In this document: positions 16,035 to 24,959 of the stretch, one piece after another | Numbering within the stretch: position 1 is the stretch's first letter | How the letters are laid out: the number at the start of each line of letters is the position of its first letter | Source of the DNA: Leifsonia poae | GTDB lineage: Bacteria > Actinomycetota > Actinomycetes > Actinomycetales > Microbacteriaceae | Assembly: GCF_020009625.1 (NCBI RefSeq) | Contig: NZ_JAIHLP010000002.1 | Coordinates: forward strand, 2,790,001 to 2,854,000 | Reading direction: 5' to 3' | DNA length: 64,000 nucleotides | Notes under the pieces: model-generated | Databases searched by the model: none | Told to the model about the DNA's origin: nothing | What the model saw: the letters and a program-made list of their open reading frames with translations, nothing else | Position numbers and translations under genes: made by a program

Positions 16035-17066
16035 ATGAAACTCAGAAAGATCGCCGTCGCGGGCGCCTCCGGCGTCGCGCTCCTCACCTCGCTCGCTCTC
16101 AGCGGCTGCGGTGTGCAGCAGCAGACCGACGCCGGCTCCACCAGCACCGCCGGTGCCGGCTCCTCGGTGTGCACGGGCACCTCCGACGAATCCGCCAAAG
16201 CCCCGACGCAGCTCACCCTCGCGCTCGTCCCCTCGGGCGACGCGAGCAAGCTCGTCGAGACGGTCAAGCCGCTCGAAGACGCGCTCACCAAGCGACTGGG
16301 CATCCCGGTCAAGGGCGTCATCACGCAGGACTACCAGGCCGCGGTCGAGGCCATCGGTAGCAACCAGGCGCAGATCGGCATGCTGCCGAGCCTGCAGATG
16401 AGCCAGGCCTGCGACAAGTACGGCGCGGTTCCCGCCTTGCAGACCCAGCGCGCGGGCAAGAGCTCGTATGCGGCCCAGTTCTTCACCAACGACCCCAAGA
16501 AGTACTGCTCCGACACCCCGGTCGCCGGCGCCAACGGCATGCTCTACTGCAACGGCACCGAGAAGGGCGCCGGCCCCGCCGGGCTCGACAGCATCAAGAA
16601 GATCAAGGGCGCGACCGTCTCGCTGCTGCAGGCGGCCTCGCCGGCCGGCTACATCTTCCCCGTCGCCGCGATGAAGAAGGCCGGCATCAACGTCGACTCC
16701 GACATCAAGACCGTGCAGGTCACCGCGAACGACGCCAGCGTGCTCGCCGTCTACAACGGCGACGCCGAGGTCGGCACGAGCTACTGGGATGCGCGCAGCG
16801 TCGTGAAAGCCGACACTCCCGACGTGGGCGAGAAAGTCGTCGTGTTCGCCCTGACCGACGAGATCCCGAACGATGGCGCCTCCATCAGCAGCAAGCTGAG
16901 CAAGGCATGGCAGACCAAGATCGCGGATGCCATGAAGGACTACGCCGGCACACCGGAGGGCGTGAAAGCGCTCACCGCCATCTACCAGATCACCGGTCTC
17001 GTCGACGCGAACCCGGAGAGCCTGAAGAAGACGCAGGAGGCCGCCGCCTCCATCGGGCTCGGCTGA
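16035..17066 (+). CDS. PhnD-like substrate-binding lipoprotein
   Basis: 343 residues. Lipoprotein signal (LTSLALSGCGVQQQ, Cys about 23), then a PhnD/phosphite-type periplasmic-binding fold: LTLALVPSGDASKLVETVKP, a TQDYQAAVEAIGSNQAQIGM loop and QVTANDASVLAVYNGDAEVG. Such proteins bind phosphonates, phosphite or phosphate esters. Four internal cysteines (near CDKYG, KKYCSD and LYCNG) could form disulfides. It is separated from the ATPase by a hairpin. The ligand is not predictable from sequence alone. Confidence 0.9.
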   Translation: MKLRKIAVAGASGVALLTSLALSGCGVQQQTDAGSTSTAGAGSSVCTGTSDESAKAPTQLTLALVPSGDASKLVETVKPLEDALTKRLGIPVKGVITQDYQAAVEAIGSNQAQIGMLPSLQMSQACDKYGAVPALQTQRAGKSSYAAQFFTNDPKKYCSDTPVAGANGMLYCNGTEKGAGPAGLDSIKKIKGATVSLLQAASPAGYIFPVAAMKKAGINVDSDIKTVQVTANDASVLAVYNGDAEVGTSYWDARSVVKADTPDVGEKVVVFALTDEIPNDGASISSKLSKAWQTKIADAMKDYAGTPEGVKALTAIYQITGLVDANPESLKKTQEAAASIGLG

Positions 17067-17084
17067 TCCCGACCCGCTGAGACA

Positions 17085-17116
17085 GAGCGGTCCGCGGCTT
17101 TCGTCGCGGGCCGCTC
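17085..17116 (+). other. intercistronic hairpin in the ABC operon
   Basis: GAGCGG-T-CCGCG pairs with CGCGG-G-CCGCTC around an 8-base loop, between the binding protein and the ATPase gene. No T-run follows. It could lower downstream expression or protect the upstream mRNA, giving an excess of the binding protein. Confidence 0.45.
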
Positions 17117-17176
17117 CCCGGCATCCAGCGCACCACAGGGCGCACCGAACCACACGAGGCTGAGAGAAGAGACGAG

Positions 17177-17992
17177 ATGACGCAGAACACGAGGGCGCGG
17201 TCGGCAGGGGCGGGCATCCGCTTCGACGGCGTCGGGGTGACATACCCCAACGGCTTCTCCGGCCTGCGCGACGTGAGCCTGACGATCGAGCCGGGTGAGA
17301 TGGTGGCGGTGGTCGGGCTGTCGGGCGCCGGCAAGTCCACGCTCATCCGCACCATCAACGGTCTCGTGCCGATCACCTCGGGGGAGATCACGGTCGGCGA
17401 CTACCAGCTCTCGGGCCTGCGCGGCCGTCGCCTGCGCACGCTGCGCAGCGAGGTCGGCATGGTCTTCCAGAGCTTCAACCTCGCCAAGCGCACCACCGTG
17501 ATCAACAATGTGCTGATGGGCCGGCTGCACCACACCTCCGCATGGCGCACACTGCTCGCCGCCTGGTCGAAAGACGACGTCGAGCTGGCCATGCAGGCGC
17601 TCGAACGGGTGGAGATCGTGTCGAAGGCTTACTCCAGTGCGGCCGAGCTCTCGGGCGGGCAGCAGCAGCGGGTGGCCATCGCACGCACGCTCGCCCAGCG
17701 CCCGAAGGTCATCCTGGCCGACGAGCCGGTCGCCTCGCTCGACCCGCCCACCTCCCATGTGGTGATGCGCGACCTGCAGCGCATCAACGCCGAACTCGGC
17801 ATCACGGTCGTGGTCAATCTGCACTTCCTCGACCTGGCGCGGCGGTACGGCACGCGACTGATCGGCCTGCGCAACGGCGAGGTCGTCTTCGACGGCCCGG
17901 GGGCCGACGCCGACGAGTCCGTGTTCGAATCCATCTATGGCCGCTCGCTCACCGCCGAAGACGTACTCGACGCCCCGGCGGTGCTGCCGTGA
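17177..17992 (+). CDS. PhnC-like ABC transporter ATP-binding protein
   Basis: 271 residues. Walker A GLSGAGKST (about 48-56), Q-loop GMVFQSFNLAKRTTVINNVLMG (the PhnC-type segment), signature LSGGQQQRVAIARTL, Walker B VILADEPVASLD and a switch His in VVNLHFLD. It drives import with the two permeases that follow. Its last bases overlap the next GTG start (GTGA), so the pair is translationally coupled. Confidence 0.93.
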   Translation: MTQNTRARSAGAGIRFDGVGVTYPNGFSGLRDVSLTIEPGEMVAVVGLSGAGKSTLIRTINGLVPITSGEITVGDYQLSGLRGRRLRTLRSEVGMVFQSFNLAKRTTVINNVLMGRLHHTSAWRTLLAAWSKDDVELAMQALERVEIVSKAYSSAAELSGGQQQRVAIARTLAQRPKVILADEPVASLDPPTSHVVMRDLQRINAELGITVVVNLHFLDLARRYGTRLIGLRNGEVVFDGPGADADESVFESIYGRSLTAEDVLDAPAVLP

Positions 17993-18807
17993 CCAGCGTC
18001 GCCGACCGGCTCGGCGCGCCGGCCGCCGTCAGCCGACCGAGCAAACCGCGCTCGGGGTGGAAGATCGCGATCGTGCTCGTGGTGATCGCGGGCATCACGG
18101 TCTGGTCGGCCGTCGCCGTCCAGGTGGATGTCGGGGCACTGTTCGCCAACGCGCAGAACGCCTCGAACACCCTCGTGCAGCTCTTCCAACCCGACTACAG
18201 CTTCTTCCCCCAGACTCTCCCGGCGCTGCTGCAGACCGTGCAGATGGCAGTGATCGCCACCGCGGTCAGCGTGATCATCGCCCTTCCGCTCTCGTTCCTC
18301 GCCTCCCGCGCGACGAACCCGAACAGCGCCGTGCTGCTCGTGGTGCGGTTCGTGATGAACATCGTGCGCAGTGTGCCCGACCTGCTCTACGCCTCCCTGT
18401 TCGTGACCGTCGTGGGAACGGGTGCCCTGTCCGGCATCCTGGCGCTGGTGCTGTTCAATGTCGGCATCCTGGTCAAGCTCGTCTCCGAAGCGCTCGACGG
18501 TCTCGACCGCGGCGGTCAGGAGGCCGCGCTCGCCGCGGGCGGAACGTGGTTCAAGGCCAATCGGGCGGCCATGGTCCCAGAGGTCGCTCCCACCTACCTG
18601 TCGCAGGCGATCTACGTGCTGGAGCTGAACATCCGCGCGTCCACCGTGATCGGTCTGGTTGGCGCCGGCGGTCTCGGCATGCTCATCGACAAGGTGCGCA
18701 CCTTCTACCAGTATCACTACCTCAGCATGATCATCTTCGAGATCCTCATCCTCGTGGTGCTGCTCGAACTGCTCAGCTCGTACACCCGGCGGAGGCTGCT
18801 CCGATGA
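17989..18807 (+). CDS. PhnE-like ABC transporter permease 1
   Basis: 272 residues, about six membrane segments, with the permease EAA loop EALDGLDRGGQEAALAAGGTW and the PhnE-like end segment LNIRASTVIGLVGAGGLGML. GTG 17989 overlaps the ATPase stop; its own stop overlaps the next ATG. It pairs with the following permease as a heterodimer. Confidence 0.92.
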   Translation: MTSVADRLGAPAAVSRPSKPRSGWKIAIVLVVIAGITVWSAVAVQVDVGALFANAQNASNTLVQLFQPDYSFFPQTLPALLQTVQMAVIATAVSVIIALPLSFLASRATNPNSAVLLVVRFVMNIVRSVPDLLYASLFVTVVGTGALSGILALVLFNVGILVKLVSEALDGLDRGGQEAALAAGGTWFKANRAAMVPEVAPTYLSQAIYVLELNIRASTVIGLVGAGGLGMLIDKVRTFYQYHYLSMIIFEILILVVLLELLSSYTRRRLLR

Positions 18808-19721
18808 GCGCGATGCTCGTGCGCGAGGCTCCGGTCGACCGCGGAACCCCCGCGCAGCAGCGACCGCGCAGACCGCTGCGCGTCACCCGCACGGTGGTGT
18901 GGGTCGTCGTGACGGCGATCGTCGTCGTCGCGTTCTGGGGCGTCGACATCTCGTGGGATGCGCTGCTGCAGCTGCCCCAGAAGCTCGCCCACTACCTGGG
19001 GCTGATGTTCCTTCCTCCGGCCTGGGACAAGCTCCCGGATGCGCTCGGCGCCACCATGCTCTCGGTCGCGATGGCCTGGTTCGGCACGGTGCTCGGTGTC
19101 ATCGTTTCGTTCCCGCTCAGCCTGCTCGCCACCCGCGGGCTCACCCCGGCGGTGGTGCGCTGGCCGTTGCGGGCCGTGTTCGCCGTGCTGCGCGCGGTGC
19201 CAGAGGTGGTGATCGCGGTGCTGATGCTCTCGGTCACCGGTCTGACGGCCTACACCGGCGCGCTCGCGATCGCCATCGGCTCCATCGGCACCCTGGGTAA
19301 ATGGGGGTACGAGAGCTTCGAGTCCGTCGACCGTGGCGCGATCGAGGCGGCGACGGCCGCCGGAGGCTCCCGCGTGCAGATCATGCGCTGGGGGGTCTGG
19401 CCGAACGCCAAACCGGATGTGCTCGCTTTCTGGCTCTACCGGTTCGAGATCAACGTGCGCGCCTCGGCGATCCTCGGGCTCATCGGCGCGGGCGGCATCG
19501 GCAAGATGCTCATCGACAACATCCAGTTCCGGGTGTGGGATGTGGTCGGCATGCTGATGCTCGTCGTCGTGGTGGTGACGATGATCATCGATCAGCTCTC
19601 CGGCCTGGTGCGCCATCGCATCATTGCGGGGCAGTGGGAGCTGCCCATCGTCACGGCCGTCCGCCGGCGATCGGCGCGTCGGGCGCGTGCCGAGAGCGTC
19701 GAGCTGAAGGCGAGCGAATAG
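18804..19721 (+). CDS. PhnE-like ABC transporter permease 2
   Basis: 305 residues, about six membrane segments. EAA loop ESFESVDRGAIEAATAAGGS and a FEINVRASAILGLIGAGGIG segment parallel to permease 1. The N terminus has about 25 charged residues before the first helix; the C terminus is a basic, Glu/Arg-rich tail. The ATG overlaps the preceding stop. The stop TAG is part of the -10 element of the next gene. Confidence 0.92.
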   Translation: MSAMLVREAPVDRGTPAQQRPRRPLRVTRTVVWVVVTAIVVVAFWGVDISWDALLQLPQKLAHYLGLMFLPPAWDKLPDALGATMLSVAMAWFGTVLGVIVSFPLSLLATRGLTPAVVRWPLRAVFAVLRAVPEVVIAVLMLSVTGLTAYTGALAIAIGSIGTLGKWGYESFESVDRGAIEAATAAGGSRVQIMRWGVWPNAKPDVLAFWLYRFEINVRASAILGLIGAGGIGKMLIDNIQFRVWDVVGMLMLVVVVVTMIIDQLSGLVRHRIIAGQWELPIVTAVRRRSARRARAESVELKASE

Positions 19722-19724
19722 GGT
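19719..19724 (+). promoter_or_regulatory. internal -10 element, leaderless start
   Basis: TAGGGT, which contains the stop codon of permease 2, lies six bases before the GTG at 19731. The stretch TAGGGTGGGC is identical to that before the gene at 48680. Confidence 0.5.
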
Positions 19725-19730
19725 GGGCGC

Positions 19731-20585
19731 GTGACCTTCCTGACCGCGCCGGCCGAGCGTGGTCTGCGCATCCTGCACCTCTCCGACACCCACCTCTTCG
19801 GTGACGGGAGCCTGCACTACGGCATCGTCGACACCCTCGCCGCACTCGACCGCGTGCTCGACCGGGCCGGTGAGCTCGCCGCGGTGGATGTCGTCGTCGT
19901 CTCGGGGGATCTCTCCGACGACGGAAGCGAGGAGTCGTACCGGCTGCTCGCCCGCCGCATCGTCTCGTGGGCGAACGCCCGGGGCGCTGCCGTCGTCTAC
20001 GCGATGGGCAATCACGACCTCCGCGCCGGATTCGAGACCGTGCTCGGCGCGCGCGAAAGCGCCGTCGAGGTGGCCGGGTTCCGTATCGTCACGGTCGACT
20101 CCTCGGTGCCTGGCGCCGGCTACGGTGCGGTGGACGCCGCGCAGCTGCAGATCCTCAGCGGCATCCTGCGCGAGCCGGCGCCGCACGGCACCGTCGTCGT
20201 GCTGCATCATCCCCCGGTTCCGGCCGCGAGTGCGCTGCTCGCCGCCCTCGAACTTCAGAACCCGGCCGAACTGCTCGCGGCCTGTTCCGCCGGCGATGTG
20301 CGGCTGGTCCTCGCGGGGCACTATCACCACGCGCTGGCGACCGTGGCCGACGGGATCCCGGTAGTGGTCGCCCCCGGTGTCGCGAACACGGCCGACGCCA
20401 TCGCCCCCGCGGGAACGGAACGGGCGACCGTCGGTTCGGGGTTCGCCGTGATCGACCTGCCGCTGAGCGGTGAGCCGCGCGCACTCTTCATTCCGGCGCC
20501 GAGCGTCGACGACGGCACCGAGATCTTCGACCTCTCCGCCGCCGAAGTGGAGCGCATCGCCGCGGCGGCCGGGCCGGCCGCATGA
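19731..20585 (+). CDS. calcineurin-like metallophosphoesterase
   Basis: 284 residues. All metal-binding blocks of a class III cyclic-nucleotide/glycerophosphodiester-type phosphoesterase are present: LHLSDTHLF, VVVSGDLSDDG, AMGNHD, VVLHHPPVP and LAGHYHHA. No signal peptide, so cytosolic. Within the ABC cluster it could cleave an imported phosphodiester, leaving a monoester for the HAD enzyme. That order of reactions is inferred from context only. Its last codon overlaps the regulator's ATG. Confidence 0.9.
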   Translation: MTFLTAPAERGLRILHLSDTHLFGDGSLHYGIVDTLAALDRVLDRAGELAAVDVVVVSGDLSDDGSEESYRLLARRIVSWANARGAAVVYAMGNHDLRAGFETVLGARESAVEVAGFRIVTVDSSVPGAGYGAVDAAQLQILSGILREPAPHGTVVVLHHPPVPAASALLAALELQNPAELLAACSAGDVRLVLAGHYHHALATVADGIPVVVAPGVANTADAIAPAGTERATVGSGFAVIDLPLSGEPRALFIPAPSVDDGTEIFDLSAAEVERIAAAAGPAA

Positions 20586-21436
20586 CCGACCGCCGCCCGG
20601 GCGAGGTCATCGCCACCATCCGCTCCCTCCTCCCTTCCCTCCTGCCCACCGAGCAGGCGGTCGCAACCGTGCTCCTCGAACGATCAAGCGAGATCGTCGA
20701 GCTGAGCTCACAGCAGGTGGCCGAGTTGGCCGGTGCTTCGCGCGCAACAGTCGTGCGAACGTGCCAGAGCCTCGGTTTCACCGGATACCAGCAGCTTCGG
20801 GTGCTGCTGGCGCGCGATGCCGGTTACCGCCCCGTCGAGCCGGCGCCGGCTCCGGACGGGGCGGCCGGCATCGTCGCGCAGACGTTCACACACATCGCCG
20901 GCCGAGCGAGCGACATGCTCGCCCTGCTCGACGCCGATGCCGTTCTGCGGGCCGTCGAGACGCTCGCGACCGCTCGGCGCGTGGTCGTGGTGGGCAACGG
21001 GCTCTCGGCCCCGCTGGCCCTGGACGCCGCCGCGCGCCTCACGAGCATCGGCCGCGCCGCCGAATCCCCGCTCGACGTCATCGGCCAGCAGATCACCGCA
21101 CGGCTGCTCGCGCCGGAGGATGCGGTGCTCATCGTGAGCGGCAGCGGATCCAACGCCTCAACGCTGCGCACCCTCCACGCCGCCACCGCGGCCGGCGCCA
21201 CGGTGATCGCGCTCACCGCTTTCGCCCGTAGCCCCATCGCCCAGGCCGCGGGCATCAGCCTGGTGGTCACCATGCCCGATCTGACCTTCGCCGACGAGAT
21301 CACGCTGACCTCGCGGCTGCCCCAGGCCATCCTCATCGAGGGTCTGGTGGCCGCGATCACGCACCGTCTCGGCGACGCGGCCTCGCGGGCGCGCAGTCTC
21401 GCCCTGGATGCGATCAGCGACAACCTCGCCGAGTAG
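20582..21436 (+). CDS. MurR/RpiR family transcriptional regulator
   Basis: 284 residues. N-terminal HTH_6 (about 1-80: LLERSSEIVELSSQQVAELA, then GASRATVVRTCQSLGFTGYQ) and a C-terminal SIS domain (about 120-260: ARRVVVVGNGLSAPLALDAA and LIVSGSGSNAS). RpiR-type proteins sense phosphosugars through the SIS domain. Coupled to the phosphoesterase gene (ATGA overlap). It probably controls this cluster; the palindromes at 15139-15188 are candidate sites. Confidence 0.9.
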   Translation: MTDRRPGEVIATIRSLLPSLLPTEQAVATVLLERSSEIVELSSQQVAELAGASRATVVRTCQSLGFTGYQQLRVLLARDAGYRPVEPAPAPDGAAGIVAQTFTHIAGRASDMLALLDADAVLRAVETLATARRVVVVGNGLSAPLALDAAARLTSIGRAAESPLDVIGQQITARLLAPEDAVLIVSGSGSNASTLRTLHAATAAGATVIALTAFARSPIAQAAGISLVVTMPDLTFADEITLTSRLPQAILIEGLVAAITHRLGDAASRARSLALDAISDNLAE

Positions 21437-21457
21437 CCCCGCGCCTCGGAGCTGCGC

Positions 21458-21499
21458 CGATCGGAGCCAGTCGATCGGAGCCAGTCGATCAGAGCCAGT
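21458..21499. repeat. 14-bp tandem repeat (x3) at corA 3' end
   Basis: CGATCGGAGCCAGT occurs three times in a row (third copy with one change). The third copy includes the stop and last codons of the corA-like gene, so the array is a duplication of that gene's 3' end into the intergenic space. Confidence 0.8.
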
Positions 21500-22457
21500 C
21501 GCGCCACTTGAAGGTGGCGTAGAGGCCGAGCGAGATCACCACGATCAGAGCGCTCGACCACCAGAACCCCCACTCGGTGGCGAAGCCGGGGTAGGGGAGG
21601 TTCTGGCCGTAGAAGCCGGTGATCGCGGTCGGGACGGCGATGATCGCAGCCCAGCTGGTCACCTTCTTCATCACCAGGTTCATCCGGTTGCCCTGCAGCC
21701 CGATGTTGGTGTCGAGGATCGTGGTGACGAGGTCGCGCAACGACTCGGTCCACTCGGTGGCCCGAAGCACGTGGTCGTAGACGTCTTGGAAGTAGGGCAC
21801 CATCGTCGTGTCGATGGTCTCCAGGTCGCGGCGCATGAGCGTGTTCACCACTTCGCGCATCGGCAGGACCACGCGCCGCAGCATCACCAGCGATTTGCGC
21901 AGTTCGAAGGAGTGACGCTGCACCTGCGGAGTCTTCGGTTTCGGGTCGAAGAGCTCGTCTTCGAGCTGCTCGATCTCGGCATCCATCTGCTGCACGGCGA
22001 CGAAGTGGCCGTCGACCACGCTGTCGAGCAGCCCCCACAACAGGAAGGAGACGCCGTGACCGGCCAGGTCGGATTGGTTGTCCCAGTGTTTGACGACTGG
22101 CGCGATGTCGAAGTCTGACTTGTGCACGGTGACGAGGGCGCGTCTGGTGATGAACGCCTTGATCTCGTGGGAGCTGAGCTCGCCGCTCGCCTCGTCGAGC
22201 GAGACCGCGTATGCGGCGAGGAAGAGGTGGGAGTCGTAGCGGTCGAGCTTGGGGCGCTGGTAGGCGTGCACAGCATCCTCGACGGCGAGCCGGTGCAGGC
22301 CGAGCTCTTCCTCCAGAGCGGCGAGGTCGGCCATCGTCGGGTCGGTGAAGTCGACCCAGACCGTGGCGTTCTCTTCGGCGATGTGGTCGGACACATCGGC
22401 GAGCGGGAAGTCCTCGAGTTCGAGCTCGCCGTTGCGGTAGAGGCGCGTGTGGATCAT
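21489..22457 (-). CDS. CorA-type magnesium/cobalt transporter
   Basis: 322 residues. Large N-terminal cytosolic domain, long helix (DLVTTILDTNIGLQGNRMNL) and two C-terminal membrane segments. The signature between them reads ITGFYGQNLPYPG, so GMN is replaced by GQN. This substitution alters the selectivity filter position in classical CorA and may mean a different cation preference. The start looks leaderless. Confidence 0.85.
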   Translation of the reverse strand: MIHTRLYRNGELELEDFPLADVSDHIAEENATVWVDFTDPTMADLAALEEELGLHRLAVEDAVHAYQRPKLDRYDSHLFLAAYAVSLDEASGELSSHEIKAFITRRALVTVHKSDFDIAPVVKHWDNQSDLAGHGVSFLLWGLLDSVVDGHFVAVQQMDAEIEQLEDELFDPKPKTPQVQRHSFELRKSLVMLRRVVLPMREVVNTLMRRDLETIDTTMVPYFQDVYDHVLRATEWTESLRDLVTTILDTNIGLQGNRMNLVMKKVTSWAAIIAVPTAITGFYGQNLPYPGFATEWGFWWSSALIVVISLGLYATFKWRDWL

Positions 22458-22463
22458 CCGCTC

Positions 22464-22469
22464 ATGCTA
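22464..22469 (-). promoter_or_regulatory. -10 element, leaderless start of corA-like gene
   Basis: On the minus strand TAGCAT is followed by six bases and ATG at 22457. It lies at the 3' end of the upstream metallo-hydrolase gene. Confidence 0.5.
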
Positions 22470-23189
22470 GGCGGTTGGCCCTCCTGTCGCCCGGATCGCC
22501 GAGACCGCGGCGCTCACTCCGCCGTTCCAGGGAGCCCCGTGACCGGGGAGGACCCAGGTCGCCTTCACCTCGTCGAGACGGCTCAGCGAGTCGAGTGCCT
22601 CGCCCGGTTCGTCCGTGAACGGTGCCGGCTGGGGGCCGGTCTTGCCGGTGAGGACGTTGCGGGTCGTCAGCGCGTCGCCGACGAAGACTGCGTCGACGGA
22701 GGGCACGAACACGGCGATGCTTCCGGGGGAGTGGCCGGGCATGCCGACGATGCGGGGGCGACCCGGCAGGCCGAGTTCGTCTCCGTCTTTCACGGTGCGC
22801 ACCTCGGTGAGATAGTGGTTGCGCATCCCGCCTTTGCGGATCGTGTAGGCGAGGAAGCCGATGGTCGCGCCCAGCGAGTATTTGCCGAACGAGCCGCTCG
22901 ACTTCTCTTTGCCCTGCGCACGGGCGGCATCCGCCTCGTGGATGTAGAGGGGCACGCCGAACTCGTCGTGCAGCTTCTGGGCAAAGCCGATGTGGTCGGT
23001 GTCTCCGTGGGTGAGGATGAGGCCGCGGATGTCGGCCGGCGTGCGGCCCATGGTCTCCAGTTCGCGGGTGAGGTCGTGCCAGTGGCCGGTCAGCCCGGCG
23101 TCGATCACGGTCACCCCCGTCTCGTCTTCGACCAGATAGGCCGCGACGATGTCGTTACCGACGCGGTGGAGCGATGGCCCCAGCTTCAT
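22467..23189 (-). CDS. MBL-fold metallo-hydrolase
   Basis: 240 residues. Metallo-beta-lactamase fold with a LILTHGDTDHIGF metal motif (HxxxDH variant lacking the usual first His-x-His), GMPGHSPGSIAVF, VFVGDALTTRN and a late VLPGHGAPW. Family members are glyoxalase II-like hydrolases, lactonases or oxidoreductases; the substrate is unknown. A GGAAGGGA ribosome binding site precedes the ATG. Confidence 0.85.
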   Translation of the reverse strand: MKLGPSLHRVGNDIVAAYLVEDETGVTVIDAGLTGHWHDLTRELETMGRTPADIRGLILTHGDTDHIGFAQKLHDEFGVPLYIHEADAARAQGKEKSSGSFGKYSLGATIGFLAYTIRKGGMRNHYLTEVRTVKDGDELGLPGRPRIVGMPGHSPGSIAVFVPSVDAVFVGDALTTRNVLTGKTGPQPAPFTDEPGEALDSLSRLDEVKATWVLPGHGAPWNGGVSAAVSAIRATGGPTA

Positions 23190-23268
23190 GTGATTCCCTT
23201 CCGTCTGCTTCGGATGTTCCCACTCCCTGAAGTGTGGCCGCGGATCGCGACGAAATCGAGAGCAATTA

Positions 23269-23297
23269 TTGACACTAGCCTATCAGCTAATTACATT
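23269..23297 (+). promoter_or_regulatory. strong promoter with embedded palindrome
   Basis: TTGACA (23269-23274), 17-base spacer, TACATT (23292-23297), then seven bases to the ATG at 23305: a near-consensus promoter with a leaderless start. A perfect palindrome GCTAATTACATTAGC (23286-23300) covers the -10 and is a likely repressor site. Confidence 0.75.
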
Positions 23298-23304
23298 AGC
23301 CACT

Positions 23305-23739
23305 ATGACCACCACGAAGAACTCCCTCAGCGCCGCACTCCGCGGGGCGAACAGCGTGCTGCGCTTCCTCCTCGAACTCGCCGCTCTCGCGTCGCTGGGC
23401 GTGTGGGGCTATCAGGCGACGAGCATCCTCGCCGCGCAGCTGCTGCTCGCGATCGCTGCTCCGCTGGCCGCAGCCGTTCTGTGGGGCGCATTCATCGCGC
23501 CCCGCGCCCCGATCGTCCTACCCGCGGCAGGCCGCACGGCGCTCGAAGTCGTCGTGTTCGGCTCCGCGACGCTGGCCCTCGTCGCGCTCGGCGAGCCGGT
23601 GCTCGCGACCGTGCTCGCCGCACTCGCGGTCGTGAACATCGTCTTGCTCACGGTCTGGGGGCAGTGGGCCGCGGCACGTGCCGCCCTGGTGCGGCCCCCG
23701 GTCGGCGCGTCGCCGGCCGCCCGCCGACGCGCCGCCTAG
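23305..23739 (+). CDS. YrdB family (DUF2568) membrane protein
   Basis: 144 residues with four membrane segments: NSVLRFLLELAALASLGVWGY, LLLAIAAPLAAAVLWGAFIAPRAP, then LEVVVFGSATLALVAL and the following TVLAALAVVNIVLLTVWG. This is the DUF2568/YrdB pattern; function unknown. ATG 23305 is chosen because of the promoter position. The stop is 2 bases from the convergent FtsX-type permease stop. Confidence 0.88.
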   Translation: MTTTKNSLSAALRGANSVLRFLLELAALASLGVWGYQATSILAAQLLLAIAAPLAAAVLWGAFIAPRAPIVLPAAGRTALEVVVFGSATLALVALGEPVLATVLAALAVVNIVLLTVWGQWAAARAALVRPPVGASPAARRRAA

Positions 23740-23741
23740 GG

Positions 23742-24959
23742 CTACGAGCTCAGAGCGGAGGTGGGCGGCGTGGCGGAGGCGCGCATCGCCGGATACAGGC
23801 CGGCCGCCGCCCCGATGACCAGCGTCGACACCAGTCCGATGCCGATCGCCGCCGGAGGGATCGCCACCGGCCAGCCGTTGAGGATCGCGATGACGGCCGT
23901 GACCGCCGAGCCGAGGAACGCCCCCAGCACGCCGCCCAACGCGGACAGCACGAGGGCCTCGGCGAGGAACTGGGCCCGGATGTGCCCTCGAGTCGCGCCG
24001 AGCGCCCGGCGGAGCCCGATCTCGCGTCTGCGTTCGATGACCGAGATGATCATCGTGTTCGCGACGCCGATACCGCCGACGAGCAGGGCGATCGAGCCGA
24101 GCCCGACGAGCAAACCGGTGAAGGCCTGGTCGGCCGCGTTCTTGGCGGCCAGGGCGTCCGAGGGGCGGGAGACGGCGACGTCGCCGGGCGATTGGGGGCT
24201 GACCGTTCCGGGAAGGAGCCGGCGCACCGAGCCGACCGCCGCATCCGCCGACCGTTCATAGACCGTCGTCGGATTGCCGGCGAACTCGAAGGCCGATGCC
24301 GCCAGCGGGAGGCCGACCAGCGCCGATGTGTCCAGTTCGGGTGCGAGGGGCACGGGGTCGAGGATGCCGACGACGGTGAAGTACCGTCCGCCGAGCCACA
24401 CTTGGGCACCCGGCGCGACGACCCCGAGACGGGAGGCCGCCGTCGAGCCGAGCACGACGACCGGGAACGTCCCGGTGGCCTTGTTCAGCCAGACGCCCGA
24501 CCTGACGGTTCCGCCGACGACGTGGAGGAGGTCGAGGTCGGCCGCGGCCACCTGGATGCCCCCGGTCGCGGACGGGTCGACGAGCTCGCTCCGGAACACG
24601 TTCACGCCCACGAGCAGGCCGATGGAGCTGGCGCTCTCGACCCCCTCGACCAGCCGGATCTTGCCGACCGTGTCGGGCGGAAGTATGGTCTGTTCGCCGA
24701 ACATGGACATGCCGGCCCGGGCGGTGAGGAGGTTGGTGCCGAGGCTCGCGAGCTGGTCATTGAGCCGGGCCTGACCGGATGCGGAGATGCCGACCACCGC
24801 GAGCATGGCGGCGATCCCGATGGCGATGCCCAGCGCGGAGAGCACCGCCCGCACCGGCCGTGCCCGGAGACCGGTGGTGCCGAGCCGCAGGAGGTCGGCG
24901 AAGCGAACGGTCGAGCGCTGCCGCGGAATCCGCCCCGCCCCGGCTGTCGTCGCGGTCAT
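23742..24959 (-). CDS. MacB/FtsX-type ABC permease
   Basis: 405 residues. One N-terminal membrane segment ([25 protein letters not shown]), an extracellular MacB_PCD-type domain (about 60-265) and three C-terminal FtsX segments ([59 protein letters not shown]). It works with the ATPase upstream (ATGA overlap) and the adaptor in a mechanotransmission or efflux complex. Confidence 0.92.
   Translation of the reverse strand: MTATTAGAGRIPRQRSTVRFADLLRLGTTGLRARPVRAVLSALGIAIGIAAMLAVVGISASGQARLNDQLASLGTNLLTARAGMSMFGEQTILPPDTVGKIRLVEGVESASSIGLLVGVNVFRSELVDPSATGGIQVAAADLDLLHVVGGTVRSGVWLNKATGTFPVVVLGSTAASRLGVVAPGAQVWLGGRYFTVVGILDPVPLAPELDTSALVGLPLAASAFEFAGNPTTVYERSADAAVGSVRRLLPGTVSPQSPGDVAVSRPSDALAAKNAADQAFTGLLVGLGSIALLVGGIGVANTMIISVIERRREIGLRRALGATRGHIRAQFLAEALVLSALGGVLGAFLGSAVTAVIAILNGWPVAIPPAAIGIGLVSTLVIGAAAGLYPAMRASATPPTSALSS

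Noticed and set aside
15208..21436. Phosphonate C-P lyase pathway
   Set aside because: No phnG-M, phnX or related enzyme genes are present; only the transporter resembles the Phn type.
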